Shown here piece by piece: positions 15,578 through 28,753 of a stretch of DNA of 64,000 nucleotides; position 1 is the stretch's first letter, and the number at the start of each line of letters is the position of its first letter. Origin of the DNA: Scytalidium lignicola (taxonomy: Eukaryota > Ascomycota > Leotiomycetes); NCBI GenBank assembly GCA_002812745.2, contig NCSJ02000006.1, forward strand, positions 124,001 to 188,000. The letters run 5' to 3'. Below the pieces are notes generated by a model. That model had not been told where the DNA came from and searched no databases. It saw only the letters and a program-made list of their open reading frames with translations. The translations under genes and the position numbers were made by a program.

Positions 15578-17332
15578 GATGAAAAGGATTGCTAGAACAG
15601 TGTTTGAATCGACTGTTCTGTGTGAGGTTGAAAGAGAGCAGAAAGAAGTGAAGTTGGAGGCGTAATGATGGGAAAATGAGGTAGAGAGGTTGCCTCCGCG
15701 TCTCTGGCGTGGGAAGTTCCTTGATGTGAGAGAGAAGGGTCGATCGCCTAAAGACTACCTATAATCCGGTCGCGGATAGAACTCCCGCAACAAATCGGCT
15801 TGGCATAGATTGACTCTGGAGCCGCTGGTAGATCNTTTTTTTCTATCGCAGATAATAAGAGTAATAGAAATCTGATAGTTGTCTGGTCTAGCTCCAAGAG
15901 ATTTTGCTAACTACAGCATCGGATGCTAATGGCAGAAGCACAATTTTAGTTGGAGACAGCTACTGCTTAGCCTTTTGTTTGTTATCGCTCAGGTTCGCTT
16001 TAGATCAAGGAAACTCCGCTTCTCTTCAAGCAGCTGCTCTGTTAACTGTCGAGAGTAGCGGATTAATCACCGTAGCCTTCTTTGGGTCCAGCTTGGAAAG
16101 GAGGGGCTTGAGGGGCTTTACCGGCTCTTTGGTAGTCCGTGGTAGACTAAATCACATTGCACGGAAGGGGAGTTGCAGTTCCTGGTCACTTTTTGAATTT
16201 GTTACCATATGAGACTTGGTCAGGCAAAAAGATCGTCCTCATGGAAGGTGTTCTAGATCCAATGTTTTCTACACTACAATACCTGAGTGCTTGTACATTC
16301 GCCCCGCTACGATAGGGTAAACGGGAGCGAAATACCCACAACGCCGCTAAACAGTGCCTGTGCTCGGCAAGAAGTAAGACGCGACTTCTCAAACTGTAGT
16401 TGATACTTGTAAAGAAGGAAGGAGCACAAGCCCCGATATTAATTCTCATCTAAACTATGTACTATACTATGCTATACAATAATACACACACAGCTTGTCG
16501 CTCCAAAAAAAAAAGAGATTTGCAAGACCTAACTCCCAAGTACCTTTCACAAAAAAGATAATCCGCACCCGATCAAAATCCAACCCGGTGTCGTCATTGC
16601 GCAAACTCTGAGGGATGTTGACCGTCCAGAACGCCAACTACGTCATCTGCTGCATGGTTGGGAGTAATCCAAACGTTGCAGAATTAAGAATGCCTCTCGT
16701 GATCATCTCCTTGTCAAGACCATGTCGTGCCCTAGACAAGAGTGTTGATGACGGGCCAACTTTATCAGAATCTAGCGAAAAAGATGATCATTGTTATTCC
16801 ACGGTATTTGTGACTTTCCCATTGTAATCGCACGATCGGATTTCTTTTCTTCGATACAGGCGGAAATATAGGTGGCCTCAGGCGAAAAGACTCTGAAAGG
16901 GGGTCGCTTATGTAATCTATAAATGAGGGGTAAAAAATTAATTAGATTGAAGTTACTAGATCTGTTGCTTATACAAGTTCGATAACTTTTCGTCATCCAA
17001 AAAATACCACAACTGCCTTGGTCAATTCCCATGAAATTCCCCATTATCAAACTTGAACTGGTGACATCACACCGGAAATGCCTCCGTAGAACTCAGGAAC
17101 TCGGCACAGAATTTCCATTCAAAGCCCTCGGCTCCAATTACTCTCGCACAATGGTCGGACTGTACAGGAAAAAAGCCAAGCAATCAAGGATTAAGAATGG
17201 TTCAGCATAACAGTCAAGGTACCTAAGACTACTCCCGCAGCTGCAACTTCAAACTCCAGCCCGCTCACTTCTCGTGGCATAATATTGCCGGTAGCTCATA
17301 TACCCAATTCATAACTACTATTATGTCCATCA
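15578..17332. other. Intergenic, HOG1 promoter and glycogen phosphorylase 3' side
   Basis: About 1.75 kb with no supported gene. Open frames (for example 15904-16212 and 16615-16827) have no recognisable domain. An ambiguous base abuts a T-run at about 15835. Confidence 0.5.
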
Positions 17333-20300
17333 TCACAACTCGCCCTTCCCTAACCCTGACGTGTCCCCATCTGTTGGTTTCAGGGGTTCAATATTCCAGA
17401 TACTTTCTGCATACTCATTGATGCATCTGTCACTGCTAAAGAATCCCATGCGAGCTACACTAGTAATGGTCTTCGTAGTCCATTCATCTTGGTTCTTGTA
17501 GGCCTCATCAACCAAGGCTTGCGTTTGGATGTAACTGTGGAAGTCATCGGATACGAGGTAGTAGTCGCCATGCTCCTCGATAGAAGAAACAAGAGCGCCA
17601 AAATCTTCTGGATCTCCAAATCGGCCGTTCTTGATCTCTTCAAAGACACGGGTGAGGTCTTGGTCGAGTTGGTGTTTACCGTAAGTATGAGCGTGACGAA
17701 GGTCTTCAACATCCTCCGCTAAGTTACCAAAGAGGAATATGTTATTCTCTCCGATTTCGCGGGTGATTTCAATCTATTGAGTGTCAGCTTCTCTGCTCTC
17801 CGATAGAGATGGACAAAACGGTGGTACTCACGTTGGCCCCATCACATGTGCCAATAATCAGACCTCCATTCAGCACAAACTTCATGTTTGAAGTGCCGCT
17901 AGCTTCCGTGCCAGCAGTTGAGATATGCTCACTAACATCACTAGCAGGAATAATAGTCTCCGCCTTAGACACGTTATAATCTTCTATGAAGATGACCTTC
18001 AACAGATCTCCAACCTCCTTATCATTATTGACAACCGCGCCAACGTTGTTGATGAGATGGATAATAGTCTTAGCCATCCAGTAGCCAGGGGCTGCCTTGC
18101 CACCAAATATTGAAGCTCGTGGAGTAAGCTTCTTCCTCTCTTCAGGCGTCATGGCCTTGATTGTCAGATATCTATGAATGACGCCAAAGATGTTCATCTG
18201 TTGACGCTTATACTCATGAATACGCTTCACCTGGATATCAAACAGAGAGGATGGGTTGACTGTTACTCCAGTCGTCGCCTTAATATGCTTGGCAAGTTTT
18301 ACCTTGTTAGCATACTTAATTTCCTGCCACTCTTTCTTAAATTGTTTGTCGTCTGTGAAGTCCTCAAGTTTGTTCAGTAAAGTGAGATCCTTAAGGAAGC
18401 CAAGTCCTCCAATCTTGCTGGCAATCAATTGTGATAACCTTGGATTGGCCTGGTGCAACCAACGTCTTGGTGTAATTCCGTTGGTAACGTTGGTGAACTT
18501 GTCAGGCCCATATACACTGACGAAGTCCTTGAAGATAGTGGTCTTGATTAGATCAGAGTGGAGCTCAGCAACACCATTGACCTTGTGAGAACCAACAATG
18601 GCTAAGTAGGCCATACGGATCTGTTTTGGTTGTGTCTCTTCAATAATGGACACCCTGGCGAGTAACTCTCGGTCCTTCGGGAACTGGCGTTCTACACTCT
18701 GCAAGAAGAACATGTTAATGTCGTAGATTATCTGCAAGTGTCTTGGTAAGAGGTTCTGGAACAATGGAACCGACCACTTCTCCAGGGCCTCGGGGAGAAC
18801 AGTATGGTTGGTATAACCAAACTAATTTAACCAGTTAGAAAGACCTATGACTTTAGATTCCACGAAGAGACTTACAGTATTAGAGACGATAGCCCATGCG
18901 TCATCCCATTCAAGTCCCTCCAGATCAACAAGAATACGTTGGAGCTCAACAATAGCAAGAGTTGGATGTGTGTCATTCAACTGGATACCAACTTGATCAG
19001 GGAATTCTTTCCAGGCACGCTTAGACTTCTTGAAGCGGCGAACAATGTCATATAATGAAGCTGCAACCCAGAAGTACTGCTGCTTCAACCGAAGTTCCTT
19101 TCCGCGATCAAGGTTGTCATTTGGATATAAGACAGCACTGATAGTCTCAGCTCGCTGTTGATCCGCAACAGAGCTTTCGTAGTCACCACGGTTGAACTTC
19201 TGGAAGTCGAACTCTCCACTGGCAGCCTTGCTCGACCAGAGACGCAAATTATTGGTAGTTTTTGTGCCAAAGCCTGGAATTGGAACATCGTATGCTCCTG
19301 CTTTCACAGTCTCCCCACCTTCCCAAACAGCCACGTTCCGTCCTTCGCTGTCTTGGTATTTCCTAACTTGTCCATAAAATTGGACCTGAAGATATTAGCT
19401 TATTCGGGTTCTAAGTGATTTGCAGAGGTTAAACTTACGTCGACAACAACATCATGTCTAGGGAACTCCCAAGGATTGAAATCAAGCCAGTAGTCAGGGA
19501 CTTCAACCTGATAACCGTCGACGATTTCTTGCTTGAAGATACCATATCTATATCTCAGACCATAGCCCCAAGCAGGATAGTTGAGGGAGGCAAGTGAGTC
19601 AAGGAAGCAAGCGGCAAGTCGCCCAAGACCACCGTTTCCAAGGGCGGCATCATGCTCCTGTTCAATAATATCCTCGATGCGGAATCCTAGATCCGAGAGG
19701 CCCTCTGCATAAGGAAGTGTGTATATTAGCAAAAGTAGAAACTTAGATAATAATAAAAAGAGATTTCATATCCATACCTCTCGCAAGGTCCTTTAACCCA
19801 ACATTCAACATAGCATTGTCCAAAGCCCTGCCCATCAAGAACTCCAAGCTGAGATAATAGATCCGCTTGTCGTCAGCGAATGTCTGTCTCTGCTGGGTGT
19901 GGTTCCATTCCATAATCATTCTATCTCTGAAGGCCAAGCTGGCCGCGGCATAGCCAGCCGTCTCGTCGCAGTTGAACATGCTACGAGCAAGCGTCGTTTC
20001 CACATGGCGGACAACCTCCTTCTCGAATTCCTCCTTGGTAGAGAATGCCTTGGCAGCGTGGTTCTTCCATGCTTCGCGTTGAGGTTCGGGGATGGATGCT
20101 GTTTGAATTGAAAGAAAATTTCAAATGTTAGAGAAGTAAAAGGATTTAATAGATAAGAGGCTCTCGTTGAGAGAAGTAAAGCAATTTGGGACTTTTGTCT
20201 TATCTTTTCTGAGGGACGGTCCAAAAATAACAAACAAGAAAAAAAAAAATATAGCAAGTGACGACATACCTTCGACGCTTTTGATCTCCGTGGCACCGAA

Positions 20301-20423
20301 TCCAGTAAAGGTACGCTTGTGTTTGGGTCTGGAGATGCCGGCTGGTCCCACAGGTCCCTGGAGATCTGAGATGGGCGCTCCCGTCGAGGGGCGACGCTGT
20401 CTCGGAGAGTCTGGATTCGACAT
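17333..20423 (-). CDS. GPH1: Glycogen phosphorylase
   Basis: Releases glucose-1-phosphate from glycogen; a PLP enzyme of glycosyltransferase family 35, cytosolic. Six exons on the minus strand: 20423-20270, 20098-19778, 19704-19439, 19385-18876, 18821-17832 and 17773-17333, about 893 residues, near the yeast length. The N-terminal 50 residues are Ser/Pro/Arg-rich, a plausible phosphorylated regulatory tail. Family blocks include [44 protein letters not shown], and [10 protein letters not shown] with the PLP-binding Lys near residue 730. The C-terminus ([10 protein letters not shown]) is intact. The gene lies next to HOG1; carbohydrate-reserve use and osmotic stress are functionally related, but the adjacency alone proves nothing. 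Confidence 0.97.
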
Positions 20424-21617
20424 TGTTTTATCGAATGATTGTACAGACTTATCGTATTTCGCCGTAGATTGTAAATAATTCAGTCAATTCAGTCAATTGG
20501 GCGAGGAACAGGCCAGAAAAGCAAAGGATGTAAGACGATTTGCGAGATGACGAAGGTAAGGCGGGGGTGATAGGCTTCTGATAGATCGAGTGGTAGGAAA
20601 GGGCGACTGATGGTAGATAAACAAACACGAGCAAGAAACAGCCCACGCATCCAAAAGAGGATTGGGCAAGCTTAGGAATGTTTTCTCCGTGGAAACTTGG
20701 ATCTGGTTCAGTTCAGTGCATCACCATGGCAATTGGCAAATTGGTGTTTGTTTCCTGCGGTTGGCGCGGGGCAGCAATGAGGGGTGGGCATGAGCTCTCT
20801 CACATCGACACAGTGCAATTTCAGTACTGAGTACATATTCTAGCAGAAGCGACATTCCGCCGAGTCAATTCATATCCGCAACTATCCGCAACATTGCTTT
20901 TGTCCATTCTTTGCTGGAGCCCAAGTCCAAGCCCGTGGGTTACGAGTCCGAGGAAGTCTAGTCTCAGCGGACCATCCCCTCCGCATCCAATGAGCGTGCC
21001 TGGTTTTTAGACAGATCGATGAATAAGACCATACTGCTGCAGAACACGCACTGCACGTCAAAATGCAGGGATTGCCTTGATTCTTCAGATTATTCTGATA
21101 CATACAGTATCAAAGCTCTCTTTTGAAATAACTTCGTGATATCTTGATCCTTTTTGTTTTTAAAAGCACGCAGGCTTGCTGCTGCATACCTAACTAACTA
21201 ATATCCCATTATATTCTTCAATATATAACCACCCGTCNTTTTCTGCTAGGAATATATATATAAATATATAATATATATCGATAATATTGTTCCTCGTCGC
21301 CTCCTTTTCGCATGTGCACTATAAATCGAACCAAAATAGCCAACCATCTCCTCGCTCCGAACTGTTGTCATCAACTAAAATTTGTAATGGCAGAAATTGC
21401 CAGCAAGTCCGGGGCATCCTGTAGGTGCTGTCCGTATAACAGTATTCATAACATAAAATAACGAAAGTCCGTAATCTCAACCATTAAAGCAAAAATGCTC
21501 CTTATGAGCAATTATCCCCGTGCAACTCCGGGTGACGCCTGCTCCAATGAATGTACAAAAGTCCTATAACCCATAGAAACAAGAAAATGGAGAGTTACGC
21601 GTGATGCGCTGTGTCGT
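20424..21617. other. Intergenic, GPH1 promoter side and G-alpha 3' side
   Basis: No gene recognised. It includes an AT-dinucleotide-rich patch near 21250-21285 and CT-rich patches upstream of GPH1. Confidence 0.5.
21243..21287. repeat. AT-dinucleotide-rich tract
   Basis: About 45 bases almost wholly A and T, with several TATA runs, downstream of the G-alpha gene. Probably a simple low-complexity tract. Confidence 0.6.
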
Positions 21618-22982
21618 TCAAAGAATACCCGAGTCCTTGAGCGCGTTTTGTAATATAGTCTCCTTGACCGCGGCGAAGACTAATCGGATATTGGAGGTAT
21701 CGGTTGCTTGGGTCAGACTTCCTCAAATTAGTCATGTTTGAAGAGAAGACGGAGAGCACATCACACATACTGGGGATATAAATTAAGATGAGCTCGGTTT
21801 ACTTGATTAAACCGCCATAATAGATATTTCGCTGCTCTGTTGAGATCGTTTCCACCGGAATAGTCTGGGAAGTAGTTTCCGAGAGGAGACCGTCCTAGTT
21901 TCTGTTTGAACAAGTCTACCTTGTTTAGGAAGAGGATGATACTGGTCCGCATGAACCATCGTGAGTTAACCACAGAATCGAATAATACTAAACTTTCCAT
22001 CATACGATTCTAAGGAGTTGTTAGCGGTCATGCCTAAAAATCAAGAAAAGNAAAAAAAGAAAAGGTACAACAAACCTGGTTACTCTCTTCTAGAAGCACT
22101 TGATCGTATTCGCTCAATGCCACACAGAAGATAATGGACGTGACATTTTCAAAACAATGGATCCATTTCTTTCTCTCACTTCTTTGGCCACCAACATCGA
22201 ACATACTGTTAGGCCAAAAGAGTTAGTCATTCAAAAGAAGGTAATGCAATCTGGAAATAGTCGACTCACTGTATGCTTAACGAACCCATGGTAAATCTCG
22301 TCTCATAAATACCAGTTGTCTTTGTCCTAGCTCTTAATACATCTGCTTCGGTAGGTATGTACTCTGGTGCAGCAATCCGGTTCGCTTCCTCGAAGAAACT
22401 TTCAAATTGTCAGTAACCTCCAATATATCAAGAAACAGGATAGGGAAAAACATACTAAGGTGCCGAATCCATTAAGTAAAACTCACTCTGCCTAAGCATT
22501 AACGTCTCTATGCTTTGGTCTTTCCATAACGAGGTAATGGCTGTGCCAACTTTAGTGTCGAGTGGTGTATGAGGATCTGGGTCCACCTGATACTCCATCA
22601 GGTAGTCGCTGTATTCTCGATTTATCTGCTCCTCCGCCTCAATGTTAAACTGCCGCATTGCATTAATTAGAGCTTTCGAGCAATCAATCAAATTCTTATA
22701 GATTGTCAATCGATAAAGAGCCAGCTCATCGACTGTATAGCCATTCTGGTGGATAATTTTCATTTGCTTGACAATTGTTGATTTGCCGCTCTCACCCGAA
22801 CCTTGTCGTCATCGTCAGCTAAAGATCTTTCATTTTCGAAAACTTGGGTCATATTTACCAAGCAGAAGTATTTTGCATTCTCTGCGCAGCTTCTTCGAGT
22901 CCTCCTCCAGTTTCCTGTCAATCATTTGACTCCTTTTCTTCTGTTCCACATCTTCCTGATTCGTGCTCATGCAGGACCCCAT
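21618..22982 (-). CDS. gna-3: Heterotrimeric G protein alpha subunit, class III
   Basis: GTP-binding switch that signals from receptors to adenylate cyclase and related pathways at the plasma membrane. Six exons on the minus strand: 22982-22859, 22801-22456, 22398-22270, 22205-22076, 22009-21771 and 21717-21618, 355 residues. The start MGSCMS offers Gly2 for myristoylation and Cys4 for palmitoylation. The P-loop is GSGESGKS, switch II reads [13 protein letters not shown], and the guanine-specificity NKVD is in exon 5. The C-terminus is ...NALKDSGIL. The [27 protein letters not shown]-terminal block resembles Neurospora GNA-3 rather than GNA-1 or GNA-2; the class call rests on remembered family features. 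The last acceptor (GGAAG) was chosen because it alone restores frame. Confidence 0.95.
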
Positions 22983-25900
22983 TTTGCTTCCTCTTAAAAG
23001 CGTCAGCGCAGGCCCGGTGTCGGCGAGAGTCTAATCGATCCCAGTGGGATGGGAAAGGGAGATTGCTGGATCGCAGAGGATCTTATTAGATATAGTTTCC
23101 CGGTCTAGTAATATGCCCGTCGTATGCCAAACCAGAACCCCCAGCTCAGAATCAGTCCTTGTGGTTCTTGAGGGCCATGCGGATCTCGGATGATGTGGAG
23201 TTAAGACGATGGAATTATGGCTACTACAGAGGCATTCGAGATTTTCGTACGGATTCCAAAAAAGATCGAGTTTCGTGTGAGGATTTGACTGTCGCCGAAT
23301 GCTCCACCTCGTACACAAGACGACGATCGACACCAAGGACGGGCTGGATTATCGGAATGATTATCCGAGGCAGCGTAATCGCGAAGTCTGCTAAGCCCCT
23401 CAAAAAACCGGAATATGTTGGTCGAACGCGAACCACAGGACGTCGCCTGTGGAAGGGAGGAGATGGCAGAAGAGGGAGTTGGCGGTCTATGGGATGGGTG
23501 ATATTGAGGGAGGTGGATTAAAGGTGGTCGAAGCTTTGGTTTGTGAGTGTGGAGAGCTGCTCAGGTAGCCTGGGGACTGGTCTCCAGACGCCGGTTCGCT
23601 CGTAGCGGGTAACGGGTAAGACTAAGTTTAACGGAAATAACGAATGTCGACAAGTAGAATATTTATTCGATGGACTCTCTGCTCAGTCCAGGCCAGAATA
23701 CGGTGTTCCTCCTCATGCAATCCAAGACCAGGGGGATTGCAGCTGAGGTAACGATGATTTTTAAAAGTGATGGGTGCGAATACAGTATCTTTTCTTGAAA
23801 GGAGCTGCCTCAGCCACCCACTACGCCCCGAATGAGGAAATAATAATGTGTTCCGCCTTTCTACCAGACTACCCACGTTCTCTCTTTCATCGAGTCTCGA
23901 GGCCGGGCGGGTCTTCAGCACAGACATTTTCATTTTGACAGCTATCCCGATAATCCTATACGAGGCCAGAATAAGGTTTCTTTGTGATTGCACCGTACAG
24001 TACATATGTACATGGTAGGTTGAGCAGCAGTTTGTCTTACCTGATGCGCATGAGTACCTTTGGTGGTTTGTGTTGTCTTTTATTTGTTTTTTTATTTACA
24101 GCACCAATGCCAGCAGTCCGCCGCAAGCAACCCAAATTCTTGTGAAAAGAGAGATGTGATATTGACTTATGCAACACGGCAAGTGATTACGCAACAGAAA
24201 GTACCTCACCGGTATTTCTTATTCAAGGCGCAGGAGAATGGTACTTGTGGGTACCAGAGCACGCCCGGTGAAAGTGAATGAATCTCGGACACTGGGGTCA
24301 GGCTCCGTAATTCATCTAAGGCTGGAGTACGCCTACAGGACATGGATGTATTCCCTGTGTTTGCTAAAAGCAAACGGCTCTTGGCAGGGATCCATGAGCA
24401 TGAACATGAACAGGAGGGAAACCCTTGAAGGCTATATTGAGAATTTGCATTCCTCTGAATTACTTCAAAAGAGTTATATGATAATGCGCAAAGGAGATGC
24501 TCGGAAGATGCAAACCGGTGGGCCAGTGATTGGCACCCACCACAAGTTTGTCACCGTCTTTCGACCTTAAATGCAAGCTGGCAAGTTTGTCAATAATGAG
24601 CCACAAACTGTGAGAGAAGTGGTTTGGGATTATCTGAACAAACCACTAGCAGCACGTGCCAACCCCATCGCCATATTCAGACTCCACTCTTGAACCACGC
24701 ACGTAATGGACCCTTTACAGCCCAACGTGGGATAAAAAGCAATATTGTCACAAGTACGGAATACATGACAATAGAAGGAAGGTAATTACGCAATCCGCTA
24801 ACAGCTTGCTACTGTACTGTACAGTACATATTATCTTATCGATTAAGGGATAGATGGGAAACGGTACTATCTCATAGGTCAGCGCTAATTACAATGGTAT
24901 ATAGATAGTCAACAGACTCCAGTGAATAGCCCATCTCCAAGGAGTAGGTAATATGCCTTAAAACGTTTAAAGATTTTCTTTCCTTTCCTTTTATCTATCA
25001 TATAATACCTATTATAAGTCAACCTCTACTTACACCAATGTCGTCTAATTCAGATCTCTCTTCCGTGTCTCGTAAGCCTGTCCTTACCTTACCACTCTCT
25101 TTATGGAGACCAATCATTAGATTTCATGTTGTTGTGAATTTGGAGCTTTAAGGCTAATTAGATATCAATCATTTTAGATATCAGATGGTTATCTTACAGT
25201 AAGCCGAGATGCAGGAGCTCGTCTCGTATTCCCCTCTCTCGTAGCTGGTCCTCATCATCAGTATCGTCCATATCTGGGGAGGCTGTCTCTTTTTGTCTCT
25301 TATCTCAAGTCACATTGAGAAAAATGTTCTTAGTGGCTTTGTCAATGGAACAAATAGAGTTTGTGCCAAAAAAAAAAAAAAGGCTCATTCAGGCGTGTCG
25401 AATCCAATATTTACCGGGAAGGCCAAGACGCAAGAAACATATTTTCAATGATTCTGAAGGGAATAGAACTATTTTTTTCAACGTGGATTGATTCAATTTG
25501 AAATTGCAGACCGATGTTCCTTCTGAGAAGGAGATTGAACTATTTACGTCGACGGCAGATGCACGGACGCGGTTAGTCTATCCGCTCAACTACAGACTGT
25601 TCGTCGAGGAGCTTTCTTTCCTTCTCCAGCTACGATTATAGGAATATAAGGATCTCTTGTGTTTTCTATACTCTTGTTCTCATACCCCTGGACACGACAT
25701 CTGTCGAATCCAAAATTTTCATTCACTGTCGGATTGCGAGTGCAATCATTTGACAACCGGTGCAGTTTATGGTTTGTTATGGATTGAATTCGGATTCCAT
25801 ATGCATCCATATTAGATTTCAATACAAGTGTATTTCACTAGTTTATCAATTAATTGAATTTGGATTGTGTTTCCAGTTGTGTTAGAATTGAATACAAGTG

Positions 25901-26434
25901 TGTTTGATAGTCTAGCGACAATTGAGTCTGGATTGCATATATTGAATATGGAAGTAACAGAGCATATAAGGAACGTTTGCTCCCTCCTGCTCCTCCCTCC
26001 TCTCAATCCTTCCACACTTAAACACAGCGACTTTTTCACCCACCTACCATTCCCTCTATGAGATGCTCTCATAGTCTCTATTATGGTTGGCTTTCAGCGT
26101 CCTTATACAGTCCACTTCCTATATTTAACGGAGTTACCAGAGAGAAAAGGGTAGACCAACCTACTACTCTCGATGGCAAACTCTATGAAATGCCTCGAGC
26201 CAAAAATGCTGGTCATAAGGCGTACATGATCCAGATATTGAAAAGATACGGTAGGAAAGTGCTGCAAACCACATCCTTTATTGATACCCTATCGTTTCAG
26301 AGAGTATTTTGGTCGTCCAGTTAATGTTGGTTCCGCAAAACCACGTATAAAATAAACTTGCCAAGAACGAATTTATCAACATATTCGTCGTTCCTGGTCT
26401 AGGACTGACCACCAAGACGAACGATTCACCCAAC
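22983..26434. other. Long non-genic stretch (G-alpha promoter and left part of relic island)
   Basis: About 3.4 kb without a supported gene. The first kilobase should carry the G-alpha promoter and leader; a 120-codon frame at 23159-23521 has no start context or domain. Palindromic TACTGTACAGTA-like words occur near 24000 and 24825. Near 25790-25940 short AT-rich words (for example AATACAAGTGT) recur. An open stretch at 26058-26324 leads into the peptidase relic and may be its 5' part, but I could not join the frames. Confidence 0.45.
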
Positions 26435-28286
26435 ATGAAGGAGATTGCCGATATTACCATCAAGAACACTACGGATGTGAGTCCTGCCAGCAGAGTGAAA
26501 ACTATGACTATACCGTCATTCAATAGGGATCCTCACTCATACCATCGAGATTATACTTACAACAACCCTTACCGCCGCAACGAAGAGCATCCAGGCAAGC
26601 CTATGGACTTTCCAGATACTCACAATCATTATCGAAGTGGCCTAGGCCCGGATCGGCATAATTCATCGAGATTCCAATGTAGGAGCTCGCCATATATCAA
26701 GTCAGGAGCCTAGTCACAAGCTTTGGTTGAACAGCTAACCAAACCTAACACCAAAGTCATACCTGAGCTTATTGAAGTTGAGGATGACTCTACCGAGAAC
26801 ATGCCACCCGACAATTCCAATAACATAGCTATATATCAGCCAGTTAGCCTCACTGCTGAAGCTACTCCTGAACAACTAAAGATCAAGCACGAGTCTACTG
26901 AGAATGTGCCAGAGGATGAATCAAGCAACAAGACCCTGGAACCCGCACTCCCAATCCTAGATGCCGTATCGGAGAGTCCAGTACCAGCAGACATCACTCC
27001 TGATCTTTGAATTCCAGACGACAATCTCTCTGATATCTAGGAGTTATCTTATCTGATACCCGCTAGAGAGAGGAGATAGTCAAATCGATGGAAGGTGATA
27101 TGACCTGGCTCGATTCGGATACGATGATGGCATTACTGTGCATGATTGTCTATAAATCCGGGATGCACAAGATGGAAGTCAATGAGAGGGATACTGGTAT
27201 TGTTGGCGGAACCTTTGCAACCGTCTTCCTTGGTTGTAGCCATGAACAGCTGTCACGCTATCAAGGGCCACTTGTCTTTCAAGCCAAACTTCGAATCCTT
27301 GTCCCATTGCATGTAGGTGATAACCATTGACAGTTGGTTGAATTTGATAAAAGGGACAGAAATGCTAGAGTCTTTGATAGTATGAAGACTTTAGGACATA
27401 CTTCTAAGGCCACCGAACTCATGCAGTCCCTTAACGGCCGTTTTCATCTTAGCTAGAATGGGCAAATCGAGTTCCAACAATACGGACCTGCGGATGGTTG
27501 GAGCTGTGGGTATACCGTCATCAAGGTTATTGATAGTTACGTCAAAGACGGCCAGATCCCATGCTCTTACGACAATGCTGAAGAATATCGAGCTCAACTA
27601 CTATCAGATACACTGCAGTGATATTCTGAGAACGTATCTACCAATGGCGACCATGAGTCTGGAAATGATCTTGGTCTCAACCTTGAGTCTGATCTTGCAA
27701 AGCGAGATGGCATGGATTGGGTAGTAGTCAACTCTCTGGGAGATAGCTCTGAATTGTCAGAACTTGAGTCTGATCCTGAAAATAGAGAAGACGAGGGTTG
27801 GATGGAAGTCACTGCCCAAACTACCATGCAAAATGGCTACGAATCTGACAGCAGCCTAGAAGAAATAGTAGGAGACACACTTCCGGGGTCCATAAACTTA
27901 ATCCTGTTACGGAAACAGCTCGCCGTAAATTCAATGAATTCAAGGCTAAACTTAAATATAACGTATCTACTTACCTTGCATACTCTAAATTAGTCTTCGA
28001 CAGGGAAGAGAGACACACGATATATAAATGGGTCTGGAGATATTTGCGTGCTGTTGTCAAAGACCCTGATAAAGAATACGGTAATAAAGGGGGATACAAT
28101 GATCCTTCTGATCTTTCTGACATAACGAATCGGTGTCTAATTAATCGCGAATTCCGAATCCAAAAGCTTAAAGATGGTACCATTAAATATCAACGTACGC
28201 CAGTTTTAATCTGCCGCAAAATTCTCTTAGCTTGCCGCAGGATATCCCCGTGGGAATGGGAGAAAATGATCATTGGTATATTTTAA
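26435..28286 (+). pseudogene. Decayed Ulp1-like (C48) cysteine peptidase gene
   Basis: A long reading path can be followed only across interruptions. One frame runs 26435-27010 with a TAG at 26711. A second frame runs from about 27067 to 27890 with stops at 27328 (TGA), 27454 (TAG) and 27619 (TGA). A third frame covers about 27890-28286. The middle frame has the order of motifs of a SUMO/ULP-type C48 peptidase: ILVPLHVGDNH with the presumed catalytic His, then RVFDSM (Asp), then EFQQYGPADGWSCGYTVI (Gln and Cys). The stop at 27328 sits directly after the His, where the family has Trp. The flanks are acidic and Ser-rich. Such peptidase domains occur in several fungal transposable elements as well as in host genes, so origin is open. 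I judge it non-functional. Confidence 0.6.
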
Positions 28287-28753
28287 TATACACTATTAGT
28301 ATATATTCCACTAACAAGTTATAGACGATCTTGAAGTATCTCATCTCTGCAATAATGGCAAACTAGGCTGTTGTTACCCACGCCATTTAGCTTTCTTTCT
28401 CGATGTGAGTGCCTTTCCTCACCCTCCCGATCGCGTCTCCATCTCCGTCTCATCTTCATCAAATTTCTGCTTCAGTTCAACACAACATTGATTCCCATCA
28501 CGACGAGCAGTCCACCACCAGCAAAGAAGGGAAGGCGGGCAAGAAGAAGAGAGAACACTCTGAAATACCACCCCGGCTGATTTGAAATCCGTTCTTTAGA
28601 GATATTGCAACAGAGAGATGTCTGTAAATTTCATACTCATGCTCCATGCCTTCTCAAGCACGCCGCTATCGACTGGAGAGCTTTTGTAAATGATATGGTA
28701 CGTTATAAGAATAGCATTATGAGATACTGAATACTAATGGCATCAATAGAATA

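Noticed and set aside
23159..23521. 120-codon plus-strand frame in the G-alpha upstream region
   Set aside because: Arg-rich random-like translation, no domain or splice support.
24815..24840. Palindromic TACTGTACAGTACA words, also seen near 1730, 24000 and 59755
   Set aside because: Short palindromes of this composition recur in intergenic DNA without consistent position relative to genes; not enough to call a regulatory site.
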